Source: Erwinia billingiae Eb661 (GTDB lineage Bacteria > Pseudomonadota > Gammaproteobacteria > Enterobacterales > Enterobacteriaceae). From it: a DNA stretch of 64,000 nucleotides. The stretch is taken from assembly GCF_000196615.1 (NCBI RefSeq), contig NC_014305.1, positions 105,779 through 169,778 of the forward strand, read 5' to 3'. The first letter of the stretch is position 1; every line of letters begins with the position of its first letter. Under the pieces are notes generated by a model. The model worked only from the letters and a program-made list of their open reading frames with translations, was not told the origin of the DNA and did no database searches. This document shows, piece after piece, positions 49,006-59,400 of the stretch. A program made the position numbers and the translations under genes.

Positions 49006-52000
49006 GGTGTACACAATTTACGGCGGTGACATGTGGCGTCAGGTGTTTAACGGCGTCGTCACCATTCTCGGCTCGTCCACGTTTGACACCCTGCTGCGCA
49101 TCGTGGGGCTGTTCGGCGTGCTGGGGGTGATGGTTTCCTTCATCAAATCACGCAATCCGATGGTGTTTATGCACTGGCTGGCGGTGTTCATGCTCATCAC
49201 CTCGGTGATGCTGGTACCGAAGCGCAGCGTGCAGATTATTGATATCACCGACCCGGCGGCGGTGTACGAGGTGGACAACGTGCCGCTGGGGCTGGCGATG
49301 ATTGCCGGGCTGTCGACCGGCTCCGGGTTCGGCGTCGCCCAGCTGTATGATTACGCGCTGTCGCGCCCGGATTCGCTGACCTACACGAAATCCGGCATGC
49401 TGTTCGGTTCGCAGATTGTGGCGCAGACGTCCGATTTTCGCACGCAGAACCCGCAGCTGGCGCAGATGCTGACCGATTACGTGGAGAACTGCGTTATCGG
49501 CGACATCCTGCTCAATAACAAGTACACCATCAGCCAGCTGCTCAACAGCACCGACCCGCTGGCGCTCATCACCGCTAACCCGAGCCCGCTGCGGGGGCTC
49601 TACCAGACCACCGGCAGCGGGCGTGAGTTCGTGACCTGCCAGCAGGCGGTGGTCACCATGAAGACGCTGATGAACGATGACGTGCGTATTGGCGGGGTGA
49701 GCTGGCATGATGCCGCGACGCGGCTGTTTGGCAGCAAGGTGAATGCGGATTCGCTGCTCAGCAACGCCATGGACGAGAGCTACGGCTTCTTCTACAAGGG
49801 CGGCCTCAGCGCCTCGCAGATAATGCGTAATAACGTCACTAACGCCGCGGTGCGCGACGGCTGGAAGGGCTTTGCAGCACGTTCGTCCGACACGGCAAAC
49901 CTGGTGAACCTTGCCACCGAATCGAGCATGACCAAGCAGCGGCTGAGCTGGGCGGCCGGTGGGGCGATTGCCGCGCGGACCCTGCCGCTGTTCCAGTCGA
50001 TGATGATGCTTATCCTGATTGGCCTGTTCCCGCTGGTGATTGCGCTGGCGCTGACCAGCCACAGCATCTTCGGGCTCAACACCCTGAAGCTGTACGCGGG
50101 CGGGTTTCTGTACTTCCAGATGTGGCCGGTCATGTTCGCCATTCTGAACTCGCTGGCCAACTTTTACCTGCAGTCGAAAACCGGCTCCACGGCGCTGGTG
50201 CTGGCCAACGCGGACCGGGTGGCGCTACAGCACTCGGACGTGGCCAACATTGCAGGCTATCTCAGCATGTCCATTCCGGTGCTGTCGTTCTTCCTGACCA
50301 AGGGCGCAGCGTCGGTGGCCTCGCAGGCGGTGGGCGGGGTGATGAGCTCGGCGGCCTTCGCGGCCGGCGGCCAGGCCTCCACCACGGCGGACGGTAACTG
50401 GTCCTTCAACAACATGTCGACCGATAACGTCAACGCCAACAAGTTTGACACCAACATGCTGCAGCGGTCGGGTTCGCAGGGCTTCCAGACCGGGAACGGG
50501 GCGATGCACACGCAGACGGCGGACGGGCATAACGTGTATGACACCAGCGGGGCCATATCGAACCTGCCGGTGAACATGCGGCTGAGTTCACTGGCCAGCA
50601 GTGGCTTCTCGGAGCAGTCGCGGCAGGCGCAGCAGGAAGCGCAGACGGCGATGGACGGCTACAACCACAGCGTGACCAGCGGCTTCCAGCAGATGAACCA
50701 GCTCAGCAGTCAGCACGGCAACAGCGATTCGGTCACGCAGGGCAGCGACAGCAGTGTCGCCAGCAACGCCTCACGCGGTGCCAGCCAGATGCAGTCCGCC
50801 GTGGAAAGCTACGCGAAGTCGCACAACGTTTCGGAACAGCAGGCGTACAACCAGCTGATGGATATCAGCAACCAGGGCAGCGTCGGTGCGGGCCTGAAGG
50901 GGTATGCGAAGTTTGACTCGGGTGACCAGCTCGCCGGCAAACTTGGCAAGTGGGCGACAGGTCTGAGCGCGGGCGGTGAGGCCAGCGTCAGCACCGACTG
51001 GCGGCACGCGTCCGGCAGCTCGCACGGCACGCAGGACAGCCATGCGGAAGGGCGTGATTACCGTCAGGACCAGAACAGCCAGGCCGTGCGCGACTTCCGT
51101 CAGGGAATGGATATGGTGACCTCGACGCGTCAGAGCGAGTCCGGCAGCCATACCGACAACCAGTCGAATTCGCAGGTCGAGCAGTTCGCGGCCACCCTGA
51201 ATGATGCGAAGAGTCAGTACCACCAGTATACTGACAGCAGCACCCGCAGCCAGGAATTCAGCCGCATGGCCACGCTGGCGCAGAACCAGAGCGCCAGCCT
51301 GGATGCGAACTACAATCAGGAGTTCGTGGACTGGAGTACGGCGAAGTACGGCAGCGACGCGCAGAACGTGCTGACCAACGTGAATACGGCGCGCGAAGCG
51401 GCCACCGAGTTTATGAAGGAGCGTCTGGAGCCGGAAATCCTGCACAACTACGGCGCCCGCACGGAGCAGACCGCCGCGCAGCCGCTGACGGCATCGTCAT
51501 CGCTGCCGGATGTGCAGGAAGCGTCCCGGGGTAACGTATCATCCGGACCTGAACCGGGCGAAAATGCACCGGCAGGTGAAGCACATCAGGCCGGGTCAGG
51601 CAGAAGTGAGCATGTCGCCGGGGGAGGACAGCGTGACGTGACGCTGCACAACCGGGAGCATAATCTGAGTGCCCACGCATCGCCACCGTCTGAGACCATG
51701 ACGGAAGATTACCGGTCCGGCGTGAACCGGCTGCAGGAACGGGCCGGGGCTGCCGGGATACCTGAAAACGTGGCGGAACGGGTGGCAGAACAAAGATCTG
51801 CCAGCGGGGAAACTATCAGGGAAAACGACGGTAAAATCGGTCAAAACAAAACCACTGTTCAGGCATCCAGTGATATACTCAGACATGAGCATCAGGGTGC
51901 GGTGAAGAGCCAGCAGATTGGTCGCACCGAAGAGGATATAAGGCAAACTAAACCTAAAATTGATGATGCTGAAACTAAGCAATTCCGGCAAAAACTTGAA

Positions 52001-52033
52001 GAACTTCGTCAAGAGCAAAAAAAAGCATCGTAA
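48998..52033 (+). CDS. traG: TraG pilus assembly, mating-pair and entry-exclusion protein
   Basis: 1011 residues (F TraG 938). The N-terminal half has several TM segments (about 20-75, then 330-450, with IGLFPLVIALALTSHSIFGL). The C-terminal half is periplasmic, hydrophilic and Ser/Gln/Asn-rich with long helices. In F the N-part assembles pili, while the C-part stabilises mating pairs and reads TraS in the recipient. The C-terminus here (about 830-1011) turns AT-richer and highly charged, a likely exclusion-specificity segment. Confidence 0.94.
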   Translation: MTEVYTIYGGDMWRQVFNGVVTILGSSTFDTLLRIVGLFGVLGVMVSFIKSRNPMVFMHWLAVFMLITSVMLVPKRSVQIIDITDPAAVYEVDNVPLGLAMIAGLSTGSGFGVAQLYDYALSRPDSLTYTKSGMLFGSQIVAQTSDFRTQNPQLAQMLTDYVENCVIGDILLNNKYTISQLLNSTDPLALITANPSPLRGLYQTTGSGREFVTCQQAVVTMKTLMNDDVRIGGVSWHDAATRLFGSKVNADSLLSNAMDESYGFFYKGGLSASQIMRNNVTNAAVRDGWKGFAARSSDTANLVNLATESSMTKQRLSWAAGGAIAARTLPLFQSMMMLILIGLFPLVIALALTSHSIFGLNTLKLYAGGFLYFQMWPVMFAILNSLANFYLQSKTGSTALVLANADRVALQHSDVANIAGYLSMSIPVLSFFLTKGAASVASQAVGGVMSSAAFAAGGQASTTADGNWSFNNMSTDNVNANKFDTNMLQRSGSQGFQTGNGAMHTQTADGHNVYDTSGAISNLPVNMRLSSLASSGFSEQSRQAQQEAQTAMDGYNHSVTSGFQQMNQLSSQHGNSDSVTQGSDSSVASNASRGASQMQSAVESYAKSHNVSEQQAYNQLMDISNQGSVGAGLKGYAKFDSGDQLAGKLGKWATGLSAGGEASVSTDWRHASGSSHGTQDSHAEGRDYRQDQNSQAVRDFRQGMDMVTSTRQSESGSHTDNQSNSQVEQFAATLNDAKSQYHQYTDSSTRSQEFSRMATLAQNQSASLDANYNQEFVDWSTAKYGSDAQNVLTNVNTAREAATEFMKERLEPEILHNYGARTEQTAAQPLTASSSLPDVQEASRGNVSSGPEPGENAPAGEAHQAGSGRSEHVAGGGQRDVTLHNREHNLSAHASPPSETMTEDYRSGVNRLQERAGAAGIPENVAERVAEQRSASGETIRENDGKIGQNKTTVQASSDILRHEHQGAVKSQQIGRTEEDIRQTKPKIDDAETKQFRQKLEELRQEQKKAS

Positions 52034-52055
52034 CTACTTATCGAGGTGAGGGAAT

Positions 52056-52625
52056 ATGAATAATTTAACCGTGGCTGAGGTGGATGCGGATGTCACAATG
52101 CTATTGGACAATATCAGTTCAGGTAAAAGGAATATTCCTTCATTAACACGACTTTTAAAAATATGCATAGTTATTCCGAGCATAACACTCTTGTTCAGTC
52201 TACTAAGCGACGTGGTGGGATACTTGTCCTTGTACGATGGAAGAGTGTCTGTTCAAGGTTATTTTGAGTATTTCTCAAGTGATGGTTGGGCTGTTGTTAT
52301 GCCTACAGCAATCGTAGGAATGCTTTTTGCTTTCATGACATATAATAACCTCATGATGTATATGACTGTTCCAGATTATATTCGTAGGAAGTCGGCGATA
52401 CTGACTCACTTGAAGTCCGTTGCTCAGTGGACAGTGATTTCATTCTTACTTTTGATTGCGGCTTGCGCATTACTTGCCGGATTTTCACCGTGGTTTTCTG
52501 TTGCAATACCTGTTTTGGAATTTGCTTTACTATTTACGGTGAATTTAGTTGTGAGCGCAGAGATAAATCGTCTCGGTGCCGGCATCGCGCTCGAAAAAAT
52601 CAGCAAACTTATCAGTAAAATTTAA
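52056..52625 (+). CDS. TraS-like entry exclusion membrane protein
   Basis: 189 residues with four hydrophobic helices (about 31-55, 78-100, 122-145, 150-168). AT-rich, unlike its neighbours. It lies between traG and traT, where F has the inner-membrane exclusion protein TraS (about 150 residues). TraS proteins diverge strongly between plasmids, so the lack of sequence match is expected. ATCGAGGTGAGGGAAT precedes ATG 52056. Confidence 0.7.
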   Translation: MNNLTVAEVDADVTMLLDNISSGKRNIPSLTRLLKICIVIPSITLLFSLLSDVVGYLSLYDGRVSVQGYFEYFSSDGWAVVMPTAIVGMLFAFMTYNNLMMYMTVPDYIRRKSAILTHLKSVAQWTVISFLLLIAACALLAGFSPWFSVAIPVLEFALLFTVNLVVSAEINRLGAGIALEKISKLISKI

Positions 52626-52750
52626 TTTCCACCTCTTATCTGTAATAACCCCTTCGCATTCTGACGGAGGGGCTTTCCCCCTGATATATCCCTAAATGAC
52701 TTTCCTCCCGGGTGCACCTGCGCCCGTTTATCTTTGACAAGGATCTGCAA

Positions 52751-53482
52751 ATGAAAACCCGCAATTCAGTTGTGGCGGCTGTGGTCGCCTCATGCCTCGT
52801 ACTTTCCGGTTGCAGCGCAATGGGTACCGCCATCAAAAAGCGAAACCTCGACGTCAAAACCCAGATGAGCCAGACCGTATGGCTTGAGCCTTCAAATGAA
52901 AAGACCGTTTATCTTCAGGTGCGAAATACGTCGGACAAGGACATGAGCGACCTGCAGACGCTGCTTTCACAGGACCTGCGTGCCAAAGGTTATACGGTGA
53001 CCTCCTCACCGGATGCGGCATATTACTGGATCCAGGCCAACGTGCTGAAGGCCGAGAAAATGGACCTGCGTACGGCGCAGGGGCTGCTGGGCAGCGGTTA
53101 TGAAGGTGCCGCGACAGGTGCAGCACTGGGGGCCGGTATCACCGCCTACAACAGCACGTCGGGCGGGGCCATACTCGGTGCAGGCCTTGCGGCAGGGCTG
53201 GCAGGCATGGCCGCCGATGCGCTGGTTGAGGACGTGAACTATACAATGGTGACCGATCTGCAGATTTCCGAGCGCAGCAGGGCGTCAGTTACCACCGACA
53301 GCGTATCCGCACTGCGTCAGGGCAGTTCCGGCGTGAAGCTGCAGACCAGCAGTGAAGAGGGCAACCGCATCAAATACCAGACGCGCGTGGTATCAAATGC
53401 CAACAAGGTGAACCTCAAATTTGAAGAGGCGAAACCGGTCCTTGAAGCGCAGCTGGCCAAATCGGTAGCCGGTATTATGTAA
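52751..53482 (+). CDS. traT: TraT surface-exclusion lipoprotein
   Basis: 243 residues from ATG 52751, length as F TraT. Lipobox [51 protein letters not shown] and [20 protein letters not shown] are hallmarks. An outer-membrane decamer, it blocks mating contacts and also gives complement resistance in F-like plasmids. Confidence 0.96.
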   Translation: MKTRNSVVAAVVASCLVLSGCSAMGTAIKKRNLDVKTQMSQTVWLEPSNEKTVYLQVRNTSDKDMSDLQTLLSQDLRAKGYTVTSSPDAAYYWIQANVLKAEKMDLRTAQGLLGSGYEGAATGAALGAGITAYNSTSGGAILGAGLAAGLAGMAADALVEDVNYTMVTDLQISERSRASVTTDSVSALRQGSSGVKLQTSSEEGNRIKYQTRVVSNANKVNLKFEEAKPVLEAQLAKSVAGIM

Positions 53483-53848
53483 GTCCCCGGGGGCGGCACT
53501 GGCTGCCGCTGCCGTAAAAGGGGCCGGTAAGCAGGGAGCAGGTGCTGCATGAGACGTCCGTTCTACTGACAACACGGTGCCTGTTCCCCGTTTACCGGTT
53601 CCGGTTTCCCCTGATTTCTTTCAGTACGTGCCGCCCTTTACGCCGGTGTGGCCGTGCCCCGTTTTAATTGCTGTGATATGACGCCTCCTCACCCTGACGG
53701 CCCCGTCAGGGCTGCGGCGGGCGTTGCGCGTTACTCCGTTTTTATTCTGACAGCTGACCGGGCCAGCACGCCCGTTTTCCCTTACTGATTATGACCGCCT
53801 GCCTCTCCCCCGGGGCGGGCTTCGCCTGCGCGTTTGCCGGAGTCTTCC
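53483..53848. other. Non-coding leader of traD
   Basis: About 365 GC-rich bases. There are short stems (GGGGCGGCACTGGCTGCCGC near 53490, CCTGACGGCCCCGTCAGGG near 53693) but no gene. A traD promoter may be present here. Confidence 0.35.
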
Positions 53849-56473
53849 ATGAGTTTCACCCCTAAAAACCTTACACAGGGCGGTCAGATGACCGCCTACC
53901 GCCTGCGCATGTTCGTGCAGGTGAACCAGTGGATTTCTCACTGGATGGTGCTGCTTTTCCTGGTCGCCACGGGCGGACTGTTCTGGGCGGTCACGCCGGA
54001 TGACACGCTGCGCAACGGCTTCTGGTACTGGTCTGGCCGCCTGTTTTCCGGATTCCTGCCGCTGATGGACCGCAGCAGTCCGGCCACGTGGGATATCAGC
54101 TGGCACTGCGAACCGGCGAAACTCTGCACCACGAAGCTGACGCTTGCGCAGCTGCTGGCCAGCGAGTGGATGCAGGTGCAGGGCGCGCAGCTGCTGCAGA
54201 ACCTGAAGCTGTGTGCCGCCGGGTGTGGCACCGTCGCGCTCGCGCTTTTCTGCTACATCGCCTGGTACGTCGGGCGCATCGGTAAGAAGGAGAGTGAGGA
54301 CGAGTATATCTCCGGCATGAAGCTCACCGACAGGCTGGACGACGTGAACCGCCAGCTTAAGAAGGCCGGCGAGAAGTCGGACCTGCAGATTGGCGGGCTG
54401 CACATGGTGAAGAACGCCGAGGTGATGAACTTCCTTATCCACGGCACCATCGGCGTGGGCAAGTCCACCCTTATCCGCTGGCTGCTGGACTACATCCGCC
54501 GGCGCGGTGACCGGGCCATCATTTATGACTCCGGCGGCACCTTCATCGAGAGCCACTATGACGAGCGGCGGGACAAAATCCTCAACCCGCACGACAGCCG
54601 CTGCGAGAACTGGGTGCTGTGGCGCGAGTGCCCGGAGGTGGTCGATTACGAGAACCTCACCGCCGCGCTGATCCCGGTGGAGGGCGACTCGGATCCCTTC
54701 TGGGTCTCTTCGTCCCGCACCATCTTCAGCGACGCGGCAATGCAGTTTGCCGCCGCGCCCGATCGCAGCATCGAGACGTTCCTGAAAACGCTGCTGTCCA
54801 TCGATCTCAAAAGCCTGCGCGAATTTCTGAAGAACACCCCGTCTGCAAACCTGGTGGAAGAGAAAATTGAGAAGACCGCCATCTCCATCCGTTCCGTGCT
54901 GACCAACTACGCCAAGTCTCTGCGCTATCTGCAGGGGCTGGACAGGAGCGGCAGGCCGGAGTTCAGCGTCCGGGAGTGGATGACCGGTGCACAGTATGAC
55001 AACAGCTGGCTGTTCATCTCCACCACGGCCCGTCACCGCAAGGCGGTGCGCCCGCTGATTTCCATGTGGCTGTCGCTGGCCACGCTGCAGCTGCAGAGCA
55101 TGGGCGAAAACAGCGAGCGGCGGGTGTGGGTTATTGGCGATGAAATCGCCGGCCTGCAGAAAATCCCCGAGCTGAACGAGACGCTGGCCGAAGGGCGCAA
55201 GTTTGGCGCCTGCTTTGTGCTGGGGATACAGAACATCCCGCAGCTGGTGAACATCTACGGCCGTGAGATGGCCAAGGCCATTTTCGACCTGCTGAACACC
55301 CGCGCCTACGGCCGCTCGCCGAGCGCCGAGGTGGCGAAGATGGTCGAGGATGAGCTCGGTCACCAGCGCCGGCGCGAAGCGCGCGAGCAGAACAGCTTCG
55401 GCCTGGACCAGATACGCGACGGTATCTCCATCAGCAAGGACAAGGTCAACGAGCCGGTGGTCGACTACGACCAGATAATGACGATGCCGAACCTGCGCTT
55501 TTACGTGCGGCTCCCCGGCGAATACCCGGTGGTGAAGCTGGCGCTGAAGTACCGCCGCCAGAAGAAGTATCACCCGGCGCTGCTCGAGCGGGATTTCCGC
55601 GACCGGCTGAGCCCTGAGCTGGAAAGCCTCATTAAGAACAACGAGAGCGCTGCCAGAACCGCCGGGCTGAGTTTCCCGACCGGCGATGAGCTGCTGGAAG
55701 ACTCCCCGGCTGCCGGGGCAGACACCCCGTCACCGGTACTGAAGAGCACGCCGGCGTCCGCAAAAAAAGCGGAGCCCGTGACGCCCCCCGCGCCGGTCAG
55801 ACCTGCACCGGAGGCGGCTGAACCCGTCACGGTCGTGCCGGACAGTCCTCCGGTACTCCCGCTGCGGGAGGCGCATCGCCAGCCTGAACCGGCCACTGAG
55901 GCGGTAACCGGTAGCGAAAAGCAGGCTGACACGCCGCTGCCGGCGAACGTCCGGGCCTTCACGCCACGTTCCCGAACGGACCCCCCGGTGCCGGCCAGCC
56001 CTGCACCCACACCTGCGGTAACGGCTCCCGGCACAACGCCTGCTGATGGCCAGTCTGAGACGCCGGCGAAGGCCACCCCGACCCCCGTTATTCCCGTCAC
56101 CCCTGCGCCAGTGCTGCCGGTTATGAATTCCCCGCTCCGGGGACCGAGCGCGCTGGACATGCTGGCCCGTAAGGCCGCCCGTAAGCCGGTCACCAACGCC
56201 GGTGAGGATGATGCGCCTGTCGCTGAGGCTCAGGGGGAGGCACCAGACCTGCAGATGGCGGTGGAAACCGACGAGCGCGGGGAACTTACGCTTCGCACGG
56301 CGGGCACCCGCAAGGCTTCCCCCGATAGCCGGGAAGAGGCGTATGCGGAGCAGTACGGCCGCGCCGGGCGCCTGATGGCCGACGAAGAACAGAACATCCT
56401 GCGCCACCGTGACGATTACGAGGCGTATCAGGACATGAGCGACCACCATGAACCCGGAGGGTATGAACGATGA
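53849..56473 (+). CDS. traD: TraD coupling protein
   Basis: 874 residues (F TraD 717) from ATG 53849 (GGAGTCTTCC); five codons upstream is another ATG. TM helices lie near 30-50 and 125-150. Walker A is GTIGVGKST near 199-207 and Walker B RRVWVIGDEIAGL near 423-435. A Pro/Ala/Thr-rich tail from about 610 to 790 is far longer than in F and ends in acidic residues that probably bind TraM. Links the relaxosome to the channel. Overlaps traI by 4 bp. Confidence 0.96.
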   Translation: MSFTPKNLTQGGQMTAYRLRMFVQVNQWISHWMVLLFLVATGGLFWAVTPDDTLRNGFWYWSGRLFSGFLPLMDRSSPATWDISWHCEPAKLCTTKLTLAQLLASEWMQVQGAQLLQNLKLCAAGCGTVALALFCYIAWYVGRIGKKESEDEYISGMKLTDRLDDVNRQLKKAGEKSDLQIGGLHMVKNAEVMNFLIHGTIGVGKSTLIRWLLDYIRRRGDRAIIYDSGGTFIESHYDERRDKILNPHDSRCENWVLWRECPEVVDYENLTAALIPVEGDSDPFWVSSSRTIFSDAAMQFAAAPDRSIETFLKTLLSIDLKSLREFLKNTPSANLVEEKIEKTAISIRSVLTNYAKSLRYLQGLDRSGRPEFSVREWMTGAQYDNSWLFISTTARHRKAVRPLISMWLSLATLQLQSMGENSERRVWVIGDEIAGLQKIPELNETLAEGRKFGACFVLGIQNIPQLVNIYGREMAKAIFDLLNTRAYGRSPSAEVAKMVEDELGHQRRREAREQNSFGLDQIRDGISISKDKVNEPVVDYDQIMTMPNLRFYVRLPGEYPVVKLALKYRRQKKYHPALLERDFRDRLSPELESLIKNNESAARTAGLSFPTGDELLEDSPAAGADTPSPVLKSTPASAKKAEPVTPPAPVRPAPEAAEPVTVVPDSPPVLPLREAHRQPEPATEAVTGSEKQADTPLPANVRAFTPRSRTDPPVPASPAPTPAVTAPGTTPADGQSETPAKATPTPVIPVTPAPVLPVMNSPLRGPSALDMLARKAARKPVTNAGEDDAPVAEAQGEAPDLQMAVETDERGELTLRTAGTRKASPDSREEAYAEQYGRAGRLMADEEQNILRHRDDYEAYQDMSDHHEPGGYER

Positions 56474-59400
56474 TGACCGTCGCCCCGGTGGCGTCCGCTG
56501 CGGACGCCGCAGGCTATTACAGCAGCAAGGACAACTACTACTTTCTTGATGACCTGCAGAGCCAGTGGCTGGGCGAGGGCGCTCGTGAGCTCGGCCTTGA
56601 GGGGCCGGTGGATCTGGACGCGTTTACCGCCGTGCTGCACGGAAAGCTGCCGAACGGCGTGGAGCTCGGTAAGGAGGTGCAGGGCAACCACGTTCACCGT
56701 CCGGGTCATGACTTCACCTTTTCTGCCCCAAAAAGCATCTCAATGCTCATTCTTGCCGGCGGCGACAGGCGCCTGCTTGAGGCGCATCACGAGGCGGTAA
56801 AGGAGACGCTGGCGGTGATGGAGCAGATGGTCAGCGCGCGCGACACCAAAGACGGCATCACCTCCATCGTACCCACCGGCAAAATGGTGGCCGCGCTGTT
56901 CACCCACGACACGTCTCGCAACCTGGATCCGCAAATCCACACCCATGCGGTGCTGGCAAACGTCACGGAGCTGGAAGGTAAGTGGAAGGCGCTGGCCACC
57001 GACTACGTGCACGGCGCGGGGTTCATTGAAACGATGTACCGCCACCAGGTGAGCTTCGGCAAAATTTACCGCAATGCGCTGAAGGGGAAAACCGAAGCGC
57101 TGGGGTTTGAAACGGAACTCACCGGCGGGAAACACGAGCTGTGGGAGGTGAAGGGATTCTCAGACGAGGTGCTGGACGTCTTTTCCTCCCGCTACCGCGA
57201 AATTCATGCGCGCGTCGGGGACGAGGCCTCGCTGAAAAGCCGGGACGTGGCGGCACTGGACACGCGGCAGCGTAAGCAGGATATCAGCCGTTACGGTGAG
57301 GACACTGCAGCCATGCCGGTCACGGAAGCGCTGACCAGGACGCGGGCGCAGCCTGAAGCCGGCATAAGCCGCGAAGACGGCCCCGCCGGGCGCGCGGAGA
57401 AACACCCCGGACCTGCAAAGGAGATGCCCATCAGCAAGCCCGAAACGGCCGACGGGCGCTCCCGCCTGCAGGACCGCTGGCAACGGCAGATGGATGACCT
57501 CGGGTTTGACCTGTCCGGGGTGATGAAGGAGGCGACGCTGCGTGCCGCTAAACGGCCGTTACCGGGCGAAGAGCGTCCGCTGCCGCCTGACGCAATGATG
57601 GCGGTCCGCACCGCAATTTCGGTGCTGAGCGACAGCCGCACGCGCTTCACCTACGGTGACCTGCTGATGACCGCACACGAGGCCGGCGAGGCGCAGCAGT
57701 CGGTGCCTCACCTGCGTCAGGCCATTGACCGTGCCGTCAGTGAGAACCTGCTGGCACCGCTGGACGGCGACAAGGGCGTGTTCACCTCGCACATTCACCT
57801 GCTGGACGAGCTCTCCGTGCAGGCGCTGGCCGCGGACATAGTGAAGGAGAACAAGGTGGTGAGCTTTCGATCTCCTGAAAATGAAGCGCCGGCACGGCTC
57901 AGGGGCGTGGAGTTTGCCCCGGTGGCCATTCTCAGCGCACCGGCATCGGTACAGCGCCTGCGTGAAACCACGGAGGAGTTAGTGACAATGTCACGTGAAA
58001 ACGGCCGTGAAGTGAAGGTACTGGCCAGTTCGGCCGAGCGCGGCATGAGCCTCGGGAAGTCCGCGCTGCTGAAGGACGACATTCTGTACCGCAGCCGCGT
58101 GCTGGACAGCACGTTCAGCCTGTCACCCCAGAGCACGCTCATCGTGGAGGGGGCGGAAAAGCTCGGGCTGAAGGAGATGCTGGTGCTGACCGGCGAGGCG
58201 CGTGAGAAGAATGCTCAGCTGCTGTTCCTGGACAGCCCGGGCCGCCAGTCAAATGCCAACGCATTATCGGTCCTGTCTTCGGCCGGCGTGGAGCGGCACG
58301 GCCTGACAGAACCCGCACCCGGACTGGAAGCCCGGGTCATCAGCATCGGCGACAAGCGGGACCGTTACCGGGCGCTGGCCGAACGTTACGCGGACCTGAG
58401 CGGACTGGATGCTACGGTGACCGCCAGCGTGGTGGGGGCCCGTGAACAGCAGCAGCTTACCGGCCTCATCCGTGATGCTCTGCAAAACGCCGGCAAGCTG
58501 GGGCGCGAAGACGTCAGTATTGAAGCCCGTACGCCGGTGTTTATGACCGCGAAGGAGCGCAGGCTGCCGGCCAGCTGGCAGGCCGGGATGGTGCTCGAAG
58601 ACCGTTCGGAGAAAAGCGAAACCCGGCACTACGTGATTGACCGGGTGCATGCGGAGACGCGCATGCTGTCGCTGGTTGACGGTGACGGCGTGCTGAGCCG
58701 GCTAAAGCTGGGTGAGCTGACCGGCGACTGGCGGGCCTTCACGGCGGAGAAAATCAGCGTGGCGCAGGGTGAACAGCTGTTTGCGCTGGCAGCGGACAAA
58801 ACAACCGGGCTGAAGGCGCACGACCGGCTGACGGTCACTGCCGTTGAAAAAGACGGCCTGACGCTCATGCGCGCCGGGCAGGGGAAACCGCTGCGCGTGC
58901 CAACAGACCGGCCGCTGTACGTCACGCACGGCTACGTCAGCGCCCCCGGGAGCCGGGACAACGAGCAGGGGACCGTGCTGGCGAGCCTCAACGCCCGTGA
59001 CCTGTCGGCCAACATGATGAACGCGCTGGCGCAGTCCGGGCATGAGGCGGAAATCTTCACCGGCGAGGCGCTCAGCCGGGCTGAGGAACGGCTTGGCCGC
59101 ATGCGGACCACGCGCTCACCGCTGGCGCTGGTCCGTCAGGCCAGCGGAAAGGAAGAGACCGGCGAGGCGCTGACCGCCCTGAACGCCGCCGTACGCACCG
59201 ACGTGCAGAAAGCGGTATCCCGGGCCGTGGCACAGATGCGGGACGTCTCTTTCTCTGAGGTAAAGCTGCTTGACCAGGCAGTGAGCTTCACGGATGACGT
59301 GGGCGCCCTGCGCGGGGAAATTGCCCGTCTGGCAAAGGCCGGCGACCTGATGCCGGTGAAGGTGGGGGGCGAACCGCGCTACGTGGCGCGCGCCACCTGG

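Noticed and set aside
47854..49014. 386-codon minus frame
   Set aside because: Antisense to traH, with His/Arg/Val-rich shadow composition and no domain.
53789..55573. 594-codon frame on the minus strand
   Set aside because: It lies entirely opposite traD, which has clear family motifs; long antisense frames are expected in GC-rich codons.
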